From: Sphingopyxis fribergensis
GTDB lineage: Bacteria > Pseudomonadota > Alphaproteobacteria > Sphingomonadales > Sphingomonadaceae
Reading direction: 5' to 3'
NCBI RefSeq assembly: GCF_000803645.1
Contig: NZ_CP009122.1
Span: 3,510,501-3,574,500 of the forward strand
Length of the DNA: 64,000 bases
The notes under the pieces were generated by a model that saw only the letters and a list, made by a program, of their open reading frames with translations, had not been told where the DNA came from and did not search any database. Each line of letters begins with the position of its first letter. Within the stretch, counting starts at the first letter, position 1. Shown here one piece after another: positions 16,820 to 24,395 of this stretch. Position numbers and translations under genes: made by a program.

Positions 16820-17929
16820 TCAGCCTTTCGGCTTTGGCCGCCGCCGCTCCATCGGCCAACTCGGCATGTGCGCGTCGGACAGCGTCTTCGCTTCCGCCGG
16901 CGCCACGCCGAGATCGGTGAGCACGCGCACCAGCGCATCGGCGGGCGCCACCGCGATATCGGGCTGCACCCCGTCGCCTTCCCAATCCTTGCCGGTCTTG
17001 GGGTCATAGGTGCGCCCGACCGGGATGAAGGCGCCATAGCCGCCGCCCAGATCCTCGCCGGTCCCGAAATGATTGGCGCCCGCGGTCGGCGCGCCCACAA
17101 GCACGCCGCGCCCCGTATGCTTCATCGCGAGCGAGAAATGCTCGGCCGCCGACGCGGTCGCGCCCGACGTCAGCACATAGATTTTGGCATCGCGCAGCCG
17201 CGTGTCGGCGTTCGGCGTCGCCCAATGTTCGCGCGCCACCATGCCCGCATCGCCCTTTACCAACCGCATCGAGGCCAGCCCGTCGATCGGCGACCCGCCG
17301 CGCGCATCGACCGAGGCGCGCGTCGCCATCGTCACCAGCCGCGTCGGCTCGGCGAACAACCACGGAAAGATGACGTCCATCTGGTCGAGCCCGCCGCCAT
17401 TATGCGTGCGGATATCGAAAATGATCGCCTTGGCATCGGCATGGTCGGCCATGAACTTCTCGGCCTGCGCGGTGACCGCCGCGTCCATCGGAAAGACGTT
17501 GAAACGCACAAAAGCGATTCCCGGTGCGATCCACCCCGCCTGCTCGACGGGCACCTTGGGCGGCCGGCGCACTGGCGCCGCGCTGCCCGGAGCCGTCGCT
17601 GCCGGTGCGCCCGCCGTTTCGGGCGCGCGCAGCCGCAGATGGCCGTCGGGTGCGACGGCATTCACATCGGCATCGATCGCCTCACCCAGCGCCGGGCCGG
17701 AGAGCGCCTTGTACCGCCCCGCCGCAATGCCCGCGCGGATCGCGGCGGCATAGCGTTTGCCCGTCTCGGGATAGACATAGTCGCGCTCAAGCAACGCCGC
17801 ATATTTTTCGGCAATGCCATCGGCGCTCGCCTCGTCCGCCGCATAGGCGGGCGGGGGCGCCAATATCGGCGCAACTGCCATCCCGGCAGCGAGCAGCAAC
17901 GCAGGCAAAATACGCGAAGAACGAATCAT
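16820..17929 (-). CDS. Secreted S41 family peptidase (second copy)
   Basis: A 369-residue exported S41 peptidase. A signal peptide (1-28, ending PPPAYAAD) is followed by a helical cap (YAALLERDYVYPETGKRYAAAI) similar to that of the 2018-3337 protein. The core shows IIFDIRTHNGGGLDQMD and the nucleophile region VLTSGATASAAEHFSLA, then GVLVGAPTAGANHFGTGE. Two ATGs compete. The second (17929) is preferred because GGAG sits 6 bases upstream of it, whereas it abuts the first (17935). A BlaI/MecI-like palindrome lies upstream. The substrate is unknown. Confidence 0.85.
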   Translation of the reverse strand: MIRSSRILPALLLAAGMAVAPILAPPPAYAADEASADGIAEKYAALLERDYVYPETGKRYAAAIRAGIAAGRYKALSGPALGEAIDADVNAVAPDGHLRLRAPETAGAPAATAPGSAAPVRRPPKVPVEQAGWIAPGIAFVRFNVFPMDAAVTAQAEKFMADHADAKAIIFDIRTHNGGGLDQMDVIFPWLFAEPTRLVTMATRASVDARGGSPIDGLASMRLVKGDAGMVAREHWATPNADTRLRDAKIYVLTSGATASAAEHFSLAMKHTGRGVLVGAPTAGANHFGTGEDLGGGYGAFIPVGRTYDPKTGKDWEGDGVQPDIAVAPADALVRVLTDLGVAPAEAKTLSDAHMPSWPMERRRPKPKG

Positions 17930-17987
17930 CCTCATCTCCAATCCAGCCCCGGCCGACAGAGGTGTATCATATTGACAATACAGATCA

Positions 17988-18001
17988 ACTACATTTGTAG
18001 T
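17988..18001. promoter_or_regulatory. BlaI/MecI-like operator
   Basis: On the minus strand ACTACA-AA-TGTAGT is a perfect dyad with the half-sites known for BlaI/MecI/CopY repressors. It lies 59 bp before the S41 start. A second, weaker dyad (TGTAT with ATACA, 17963-17982) is next to it, with a TATGAT that could serve as a -10 box. No blaI or blaR gene is in the window, so the regulator would act in trans. Confidence 0.5.
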
Positions 18002-18003
18002 CT

Positions 18004-18210
18004 TCAGGATTTCGGCGGTCGGTTTGCTAGAAACAAGAGTACGCCTCCTGCGAGCACGACCAGTGAGCCATATCCTACCCAAGCCCGATCATCGATCATG
18101 AAACTGGTCGACGGCCAGCGGACGATGCCCAGACCCTGGAACATAAACAGACTGCCCACCATAACGGCGGCGACTCCGACGATCACCAAGATGCCCTTTA
18201 TCGCCCCCAT
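18004..18210 (-). CDS. Small two-helix membrane protein, unknown
   Basis: A 68-residue protein with two predicted membrane helices (about residues 6-26, ILVIVGVAAVMVGSLFMF, and about 44-62, VGYGSLVVLAGGVLLFLA) and a short polar loop RWPSTSFMIDDRA. The C-terminus NRPPKS is basic. It lies 13 bp after the acyltransferase gene and is probably its co-transcribed partner. No family is recognised. Confidence 0.65.
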   Translation of the reverse strand: MGAIKGILVIVGVAAVMVGSLFMFQGLGIVRWPSTSFMIDDRAWVGYGSLVVLAGGVLLFLANRPPKS

Positions 18211-18223
18211 GTCCGCTCTCCCC

Positions 18224-19357
18224 CTATTTGCGCTGCAATCCGATCAGCGGCCGCAGCCAGTCGATGTTGCGCCCGATCCAGTAGAAAAGCCAGCATCCGA
18301 GCGTCGTCGCCGCGATCAGGATCAGGAAGGACGGCAGCGCCGTCACCCCTGCTTGCAGCAGATACCAGCCGACGACGACGATGATCGTCTGGTGGATGAT
18401 GTAAAAGGGAAACACCGCCTCGGCGAGCATCGCGCGCTTGGGATGGTCGCGGTTCCAATAGGCGTCTGCGATCCCGACCAGCGCTACGATCGTCGCCCAG
18501 CCCTGCACCTGCCGCGCCAGATGATATATCAGGATCGCCCAGCCGGGCGCACGCATGTCGCCGGGCCAGGTCCATTCGACCGAGGCGATGGGCAGGAAGG
18601 CAAGCATCGCCAGCGCCGCGGCGACTTTCCAGCCATGCGCCACCGCCTCGAACAAGATAGGCCGCACGCGCAGCAACCAGCCCACGGTGAAAGCGACCAG
18701 ATAGTGGAGATGCGACGGCCCGTCGTCGAACAGCGCATGCGTCTCGTCATGATCGGGGAAAGCGGCGTAAATCGCGATCCACAACAGCATCGGCACGATG
18801 ATGAAACCCCACCCGCGAAGCAGCCGCGCCGCGCCGTCCGACATCCGCGCGCGAACGTCTCCGGGGATGACCGCGATCACCAGCGCCGCAAGCATCGTGT
18901 AAACCCACAGATAGACGACGAACCACAGATGCTGCCACGTCGGCAGCGCGATACCGTCGATGAATTGAAAACCGAAATAATCGTGTAGCCAGAAATGGAG
19001 GAAGCCATGGCGATAGCCATGCTGCCCCGCCAGATCGATCCATGGCTGCGGCGGGATGATGAAGACCACGGCAAAGAGCAGCGGAACCAGCAACCGCGCG
19101 CTCCGCGATCGAGCAAAGGCGCCGCTACCGCCCAGCTTCGCGAACAGCGCGGCGCTCGCATAGCCTGAAACGAGGAACAGCAACGCCAGCCGCCAGCCGT
19201 TCGTCGCCAGCATCGGGATCGCCACCCAGTCCAGCGGCTCGGCGATCTTCACATGCCAGCCCCAAGGCACGAAATACATGCCGATATGATAGAGGATCAG
19301 CAGCGCAAACGCCCCGATCCGCAGCCAGTCCATGCCGTAATGGCGTTGCGTGGTCAT
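18224..19357 (-). CDS. Membrane acyltransferase (acyltransferase 3 family)
   Basis: A 377-residue integral membrane protein with about ten helices. The opening RHYGMDWLRIGAFALLILYHIGMYFVPW carries the family Arg and the catalytic His of the OPGC/NodX/OafB-type acyltransferases, and SGYASAALFAKLG and WFVVYLWVYTMLAAL are further family regions. Enzymes of this class move acetyl or succinyl groups onto sugars or other exported molecules. A 68-residue membrane protein gene follows. The acceptor is unknown. Confidence 0.83.
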   Translation of the reverse strand: MTTQRHYGMDWLRIGAFALLILYHIGMYFVPWGWHVKIAEPLDWVAIPMLATNGWRLALLFLVSGYASAALFAKLGGSGAFARSRSARLLVPLLFAVVFIIPPQPWIDLAGQHGYRHGFLHFWLHDYFGFQFIDGIALPTWQHLWFVVYLWVYTMLAALVIAVIPGDVRARMSDGAARLLRGWGFIIVPMLLWIAIYAAFPDHDETHALFDDGPSHLHYLVAFTVGWLLRVRPILFEAVAHGWKVAAALAMLAFLPIASVEWTWPGDMRAPGWAILIYHLARQVQGWATIVALVGIADAYWNRDHPKRAMLAEAVFPFYIIHQTIIVVVGWYLLQAGVTALPSFLILIAATTLGCWLFYWIGRNIDWLRPLIGLQRK

Positions 19358-19377
19358 GCTGCCCCTCTCCCCACTTC

Positions 19378-19457
19378 CGTCATCCCGGCGGAGGCCCGGT
19401 TCTCACCGTCCCGTCCGGAACGCAAGGTCGAGATTCCGGCCTTCGCCGGAATGACGA
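19378..19457. repeat. Palindromic repeat, CGTCATCCCGGCG / TTCGCCGGAATGACG type
   Basis: Inverted arms CGTCATCCCGGCGGAGGCC and CCGGCCTTCGCCGGAATGAC flank a 40-base spacer. It is related to the units at 31252, 34368, 51743 and 60415. It fills the gap between the carboxylase and acyltransferase genes. Confidence 0.75.
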
Positions 19458-19465
19458 AAAAGGGG

Positions 19466-20983
19466 CTATTTCAACACCCGCCACGCCAATTCGGCAAACT
19501 CGCACAGCAACGGCCGCGTATCGCGCGGGTCGATGATGTCCTCAACTCCGAATTTCTCCGCCGTCCGGAACGGCGAGCGCACGCGGTTCAATCGCTCCCT
19601 GATCGCTTCCAGATGCGCCGCTGGATCGTCGGCCGCCTCCAGCTCGCTCTTGTACGCGACCTCGACCCCGCCCTCGATCGGCAGGCTGCCCCAATCGCCC
19701 GACGGCCAGGCGAAGCGGTACTGGAAGCGCTCGGCGTTCGACATCGCGCTTCCTGCAATCCCGTACGCCCGCCTCACGACCACCGACGCCAGCGGCATCG
19801 TCGCGCGGTAGATGGCGTTCATCGCCTGCACCCCGTAACGGATCGTCCCCGTCCGCTCGGCCTCGCCTCCGATCATGAAGCCCGGATTGTCGACGAGATG
19901 GACGATCGGCAGGCGGAACTGGTCGGCCATCTTCACGAAGCGCTCGGCCTTCTCGCTCGTCTTGGCATCCCACGACCCGCCGAGATACGTCGGATCGCTC
20001 GCCAGCACCGCGACCGGATAGCCGTCGAGCCGCGCAAAGGCGGTGATCACCGCCCGCCCCCAACGCGCTCCCATTTCGAAGAAGCTGCCCTGATCGAACA
20101 CCGCAGCCGTAATGCGCCGCATCGAATAGACCTGCTTGGCTTCGCGCGGCACGACCGACAGCAAGCTCTCCTCGCGCCGGTCGACCGGGTCGCTGCACGC
20201 TGTCCGCAAAGCCCGATCATGGATCGACGACGGCAGGTACGACAGGAACCGCCGCGCCGCCGCAAAAGCCTCGGCCTCGCTCGCGACCTCGTCGTCGACG
20301 ACGCCGTTGCGCGTATGCACGTCGGTCCCGCCCAGCTCCTCGCGGTCCAAGGTGTCGCCGATCGCCGCCGCGACCGCCGGCCCCGCCGCGAACAGCTGTG
20401 ACAGCCCGCGCACCATGATGCTGTAATGGCTCGCCACCACCCGCGCGGCGCCGAGCCCTGCGGTCGGCCCGAGTGCCAGCGCGACCACCGGCACCGTGTC
20501 GAGGTTGGCGATGATCTCATGCCACCCCGGCACATGCGGGATATAGGTATAGCCCATATCCTCCAGCGTCTTGACCGACCCGCCGCCGCCGGTGCCGTCG
20601 ATCATGCGGATCAGCGGCAGGCGATATTCATGCGCCATCGCCTCGCACTGGACGAATTTCCGGTGCAGCGCCGCATCGGCCGCGCCGCCGCGCACGGTGA
20701 AATCGTCGGCCGAGGCGACGACCGGCCGGCCGTCGATGTTCGCGCGCCCGAAAATGAAGTTGCTTGCGGCGAGGTCTTCGAGTTCGCCATCGGCGCCATA
20801 TGTCCCGCGTCCCGCGATCTTGCCGATCTCGCGAAAGCTGCCCGCATCGACGATGCCCGCAAGCCGCGCCCGCGCATCCATCTTGCCGCGGCCATGCTGC
20901 CGCGCGACCTTTTCTTCCCCGCCCATCTTCTCGGCCATCGCGCGGCGCTGCCCGAGTTCGTCGATCTCTTTTTCCCAGCTCAT
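19466..20983 (-). CDS. Acyl-CoA carboxylase, carboxyltransferase (beta) subunit
   Basis: A 505-residue biotin-dependent carboxyltransferase of the PccB/MccB type. The N-half shows RLAGIVDAGSFREIG, VVASADDFTVRGGAA and the oxyanion region MIDGTGGGGSVKTLEDMG. The C-half has the second crotonase-like repeat VLASDPTYLGGSWDAKTSEK and LVDNPGFMIGGEAERTGTIR. It would transfer CO2 from carboxybiotin to an acyl-CoA such as propionyl- or methylcrotonyl-CoA. No biotin carboxylase or biotin carrier gene is adjacent, so its alpha subunit must be elsewhere. The ATG at 20983 is preferred to a TTG two codons earlier. Confidence 0.88.
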   Translation of the reverse strand: MSWEKEIDELGQRRAMAEKMGGEEKVARQHGRGKMDARARLAGIVDAGSFREIGKIAGRGTYGADGELEDLAASNFIFGRANIDGRPVVASADDFTVRGGAADAALHRKFVQCEAMAHEYRLPLIRMIDGTGGGGSVKTLEDMGYTYIPHVPGWHEIIANLDTVPVVALALGPTAGLGAARVVASHYSIMVRGLSQLFAAGPAVAAAIGDTLDREELGGTDVHTRNGVVDDEVASEAEAFAAARRFLSYLPSSIHDRALRTACSDPVDRREESLLSVVPREAKQVYSMRRITAAVFDQGSFFEMGARWGRAVITAFARLDGYPVAVLASDPTYLGGSWDAKTSEKAERFVKMADQFRLPIVHLVDNPGFMIGGEAERTGTIRYGVQAMNAIYRATMPLASVVVRRAYGIAGSAMSNAERFQYRFAWPSGDWGSLPIEGGVEVAYKSELEAADDPAAHLEAIRERLNRVRSPFRTAEKFGVEDIIDPRDTRPLLCEFAELAWRVLK

Positions 20984-21038
20984 CGGCAAAGGCTATCTTA
21001 CGTTGACGGAAACGTCATGCAAAACCTATCGTCGGCAA

Positions 21039-21524
21039 ATGATGCGCCCGATCACCTTCGCGCTCGCCGCGCTGCTCGCGATTGCACCAGCCGCCGCCAG
21101 CGAAACACGCACCCTCCCCGGCGTCGCCGAGCCCTACAAGAGCACGGCCTTCATCGCCGACCCGATGCCCGCGATCGACGCCGCGCTCGACACAGCAAGG
21201 CAATCGGGCAAACCCGTGCTGCTCGTGATGGGCACCGGCGGCTGCCACGACAGCGCCTGGCTGGCAAACCTCATCGCTACCGACCGCTTCGCCCCCGTCC
21301 GCGCGCGCTACGAAATCGTCTACGCCGACATCGGCATGCCGCATGTTCGCGGCTGGGGCCGCAATCCCGAGGTCGCCAAACGCTTTCGCTTCAAGATCAA
21401 GGGCACGCCCACCGTCGCAGTGCTCGACGCCGAAGGCCATGTGCTTAATCGCAAGGCCGCACCCAAATGGCGCAACGCCGCGAGCCGCAGCGACGACGAC
21501 ATCTATAATGAACTGATGAATTAG
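21039..21524 (+). CDS. Secreted thioredoxin-fold protein lacking a CxxC motif
   Basis: A 161-residue protein with a signal peptide (1-21, ending APAAASE). Residues about 50-150 look like a thioredoxin-like domain: SGKPVLLVMGTGGCHDSAWLANL, then a strand YEIVYADIGM and FKIKGTPTVAVLDAEGHVLN with the cis-proline (GTPT). The active site is GGCHDS, with a single cysteine, so a normal dithiol exchange is not possible. It ends 10 bp before the SDR gene, which has a good GGGAGAGAG site, and the two probably share a transcript. Confidence 0.7.
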   Translation: MMRPITFALAALLAIAPAAASETRTLPGVAEPYKSTAFIADPMPAIDAALDTARQSGKPVLLVMGTGGCHDSAWLANLIATDRFAPVRARYEIVYADIGMPHVRGWGRNPEVAKRFRFKIKGTPTVAVLDAEGHVLNRKAAPKWRNAASRSDDDIYNELMN

Positions 21525-21534
21525 GGAGAGAGAC

Positions 21535-22314
21535 ATGGCCGAGATGAACCTTGCGGGGCGCATCGCGCTCGTCACCGGCGCCTCGCGCGGGATCGGCCGC
21601 GGCATCGCGATCGGCCTTGCCGAGGCGGGCGCCGACGTCGCGGTCAACTACACCCGCGGCGCCGAAGCCGCCGCCGAAACCGTCGCCGCGATTGAGGCGC
21701 TCGGCCGCAAGGCGAAGGCTTACCAAGCGTCAGTCACCGACGAGGCCGCCTGCACCGCAATGGTCGCCGCGGTCGAGGCCGATTTCGGTCCGATGTCGAT
21801 CCTGATCAACAACGCCGGCATCGCCAGCCGCGGGCTGTCCGTCGCCGACACCAGTCCCGAGGAAGTCGACAAGCTCTTCGCCGTCCACGCCGCCGGCCCG
21901 CACCGCCTGTCGCGCCTCGCGCTGCCGCAACTGCGCACGCACGCCCGTAGCGACATCATCGTCATCTCCAGCATCGCGACCTATGTGAACTCGCCGAACG
22001 GCGCCCCCTACACGATGGCGAAGGCCGCCGGCGAAGCCCTCGCGCTGACGCTCGCCAAGGAGGAGCTGAAAAACGGCGTCCGCGTCAACATCGTCGCCCC
22101 CGCGCTCACCGTCAGTGATATGGGTGAAAAACTCTCGCGCGCGATCACCGGCAACGCGGACATCCACCATCTCGACACCAAAATGCCCTTCGGCCGCGTC
22201 GCCGTCCCCGCCGACGTCGCCGCCGCGGTGGTGTGGTTCGTCAGCGACGCGAACAGCTATTGCTCGGGCCAGAAACTCAATATCGATGGCGCGGGACATG
22301 CGACCTTTCGCTAA
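21535..22314 (+). CDS. Short-chain dehydrogenase/reductase
   Basis: A 259-residue classical SDR. It has the cofactor motif TGASRGIG (14-21), the NNAG structural motif (92-95), Ser145/146 in VISSIATYV, and the catalytic Tyr159-xxx-Lys163 (YTMAK). The C-terminus WFVSDANSYCSGQKLNIDGAG is typical of FabG-like enzymes. A basic residue pattern after the first strand (NYTRGAEAA) suggests NADP(H). The substrate is unknown. The EamA transporter gene follows after 9 bp, so three genes (21039-23226) may form an operon. Confidence 0.87.
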   Translation: MAEMNLAGRIALVTGASRGIGRGIAIGLAEAGADVAVNYTRGAEAAAETVAAIEALGRKAKAYQASVTDEAACTAMVAAVEADFGPMSILINNAGIASRGLSVADTSPEEVDKLFAVHAAGPHRLSRLALPQLRTHARSDIIVISSIATYVNSPNGAPYTMAKAAGEALALTLAKEELKNGVRVNIVAPALTVSDMGEKLSRAITGNADIHHLDTKMPFGRVAVPADVAAAVVWFVSDANSYCSGQKLNIDGAGHATFR

Positions 22315-22323
22315 GGCGCCACC

Positions 22324-23226
22324 ATGCGCCCCGATTCGCCCTCGCCCGTCATCCCCTTCCTGATCGCCTGCGCGGGGATCGCGACCTTTTCGGCGATGGA
22401 CGTACTGATGAAGGGGCTGTCGATCGAGATCGGCGCCTATAATGCGGTCCTCTGGCGCACCGGCACCGGCACGCTGCTGGCGGGCGCGCTCTATTTTGCG
22501 AGCCGCCCCAAATGGCCGGGCAAGGCGACCATGACCATCCACGCCTGGCGCTCGCTCTTCGTCGCGGGCATGGCCTTGAGCTTCTTCTGGGCGCTCGCGC
22601 GGCTGCCGATGGCGGAGGCGATCGCGCTCGCCTTCGTCGCGCCGCTGATGGCGCTCTATATGGCGGCGATCTTTTTGGGCGAGAAGATCGGCCCGCGCTC
22701 GATCGCGGCTTCAATGCTCGGCCTGACCGGCGTGATCGTCATCGTCGCGGGCAAGCTCGGCGGCAGCAGCTATTCGGACGAGGCGCTGCTCGCGGTCGGT
22801 GCGGTGTTCCTTTCGGCGCTGCTCTACGCCTATAACCTCATCCTCGCGCGGCGGCAGGCGAAAATGGCCGAACCGATGGAGATCGCCTTTTTTCAGAATT
22901 TCTTCGTCGCCGCGATCCTTGCCCTTGGCGCGCCCTGGTTCCTCGCCGTCCCCGACGCAGAGCAAGCCCCGAATATCGTCGGCGCCGCGATCCTCGCGAC
23001 CAGCTCGCTGCTGCTATTGAGCTGGGCCTATGCCCGCGCCGAGACGCAGATCCTCGCGACGACCGAATATACCGGCTTCCTGTGGGCGATGCTGTTCGGC
23101 TGGTTCTTCTTCGACGAAGCCGTCACCTGGCCGACCTTCGCCGGCGCGCTGCTGATCGTCGCCGCTTGCCTGATCGTGGCGCGGAAGACCCCGCAGCTCG
23201 ACCCGATCGAACCGGCGGCAGCTTAG
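22324..23226 (+). CDS. EamA/DMT family transporter
   Basis: A 300-residue protein with ten predicted membrane helices in two EamA repeats. Typical marks are the first helix FLIACAGIATFSAMDVLMKGL, the LALAFVAPLMALYMAAIFLGEKIG end of repeat one, and TEYTGFLWAMLFGWFFFDEAVTWPTFAGALLIVAA in repeat two. Such proteins export or import metabolites (amino acids, sugars, nucleosides) across the inner membrane. It follows the SDR by 9 bp. The substrate is unknown. Confidence 0.85.
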   Translation: MRPDSPSPVIPFLIACAGIATFSAMDVLMKGLSIEIGAYNAVLWRTGTGTLLAGALYFASRPKWPGKATMTIHAWRSLFVAGMALSFFWALARLPMAEAIALAFVAPLMALYMAAIFLGEKIGPRSIAASMLGLTGVIVIVAGKLGGSSYSDEALLAVGAVFLSALLYAYNLILARRQAKMAEPMEIAFFQNFFVAAILALGAPWFLAVPDAEQAPNIVGAAILATSSLLLLSWAYARAETQILATTEYTGFLWAMLFGWFFFDEAVTWPTFAGALLIVAACLIVARKTPQLDPIEPAAA

Positions 23227-23232
23227 ATTAGT

Positions 23233-23386
23233 CTCACACAAAGACGCAAAGACGGCCGTCGACGCCCCGCGCGTCGGCTCGTCGGCTCGTCGGCTCGTCG
23301 CCGCAGGCGATTTCAAGAAAGCGCTACGCGCAACCGACGCACGACATCGGCGTACCTGCGCCGCCCTCTTTGTGTCTTTGTGTGAG
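23233..23386. repeat. Inverted repeat around an 8-bp tandem repeat
   Basis: The outer arms CTCACACAAAGACGCAAAGA (23233-23252) and its reverse complement (23367-23386) match at 19 of 20 positions. Inside, CGTCGGCT is repeated about 3.6 times (23272-23300). The element lies between two convergent genes and has no ORF. Confidence 0.75.
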
Positions 23387-23394
23387 TCAAAAAA

Positions 23395-24342
23395 TCACAC
23401 CGCCGCGCGCGCAAGCCGATCGTTGATCGCCGCGCCCAGCCCCTCGGCAGGGATCGTTGCAACCGCGATCCGCGCTTTCGCGCTCGCCGCCCCGGCGTGC
23501 AGCGCATCGAACAGGCGCGCCGCCGCCTCGGTCAGATCGCCCGTTCCGCTCAGACAATAATCGCCGCGAAGCGCGCCAAATCCGATCGCGAACTCATTGT
23601 CCGCAAAATCGACTGCCCCCAGCCGCACTGGCTTGCCCGGCGCATAATGGCTCGCGAGCATCCCCGGCGCGACGATCTCCGATCCCTTCACCCCAGTCAC
23701 CGTCAGCCCGCTCGCCTCGCCAAGCATATCCGCCGTCACCGGCCCCGGCCGCAATATTTCGACCGCGTCGTCCTTGACCCGCGCGATCGTCGATTCGACC
23801 CCCGCGCTCGTCGGCCCGTCGTCGATCACCAGCGCGATGCGCCCATCCAAAGTCGCCAGCACATGCGCGGCCCTCGTCGGGCTCACCCCGCCGCTCGCAT
23901 TGGCGCTCGGCGCCGCGAGCGGCGCACCCGTCTCGGCCAGCAGCGCCTGCATCGCGCGGTGCCCCGGCACACGTAGCGCGATCGTGTCGAGCCCCGCCGT
24001 CGCGATACTCGCGACCGGGCAGTCGGGGCTGCGCGGCACGACCAAGGTCAGCGGCCCCGGCCAGAACCGCGCGGCCAGCACCCGCTCCACGTCGCCAAAA
24101 ACACCCAGCGCCTCCGCGGCAGCCAGATCGGCCACATGCACAATCAGCGGATTAAAATCGGGCCGCCCCTTCGCCGCATAGATGCCCGCCACTGCCTCAG
24201 CATTGCGCGCATCGGCGGCCAAGCCATACACCGTCTCGGTCGGCACCGCGACCGGCTGGCCTGCCGCGACCAGCTCGGCAGCATGGGTAATAGCTGCGCT
24301 ATCGAACGCGCGAACAAGACTGGGCTTTGAGGCATCGGCCAT
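23395..24342 (-). CDS. tsaC: L-threonylcarbamoyladenylate synthase (Sua5/TsaC)
   Basis: A 315-residue enzyme that makes threonylcarbamoyl-AMP from threonine, bicarbonate and ATP for the t6A37 tRNA modification. The N-terminal YrdC domain is clear (VPTETVYGLAADARN, IYAAKGRPDFNPLIVHV, APSANASGGVSPT). A C-terminal Sua5 domain follows an APGMLASHYAPGKPVRL linker, so it is the long Sua5 form rather than short TsaC. The convergent DMT gene and an inverted repeat lie downstream. The divergent acyl-CoA dehydrogenase gene begins 54 bp away. Confidence 0.9.
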   Translation of the reverse strand: MADASKPSLVRAFDSAAITHAAELVAAGQPVAVPTETVYGLAADARNAEAVAGIYAAKGRPDFNPLIVHVADLAAAEALGVFGDVERVLAARFWPGPLTLVVPRSPDCPVASIATAGLDTIALRVPGHRAMQALLAETGAPLAAPSANASGGVSPTRAAHVLATLDGRIALVIDDGPTSAGVESTIARVKDDAVEILRPGPVTADMLGEASGLTVTGVKGSEIVAPGMLASHYAPGKPVRLGAVDFADNEFAIGFGALRGDYCLSGTGDLTEAAARLFDALHAGAASAKARIAVATIPAEGLGAAINDRLARAAV

Positions 24343-24395
24343 GCCGCGCTATAGCGCCCGCGCAACGAGATTCATCAAGAAAGTCGGCTTCCGCC

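Noticed and set aside
16868..18988. A 706-codon open frame opposite the S41 and acyltransferase genes
   Set aside because: It spans three real genes on the other strand, with no recognisable domain.
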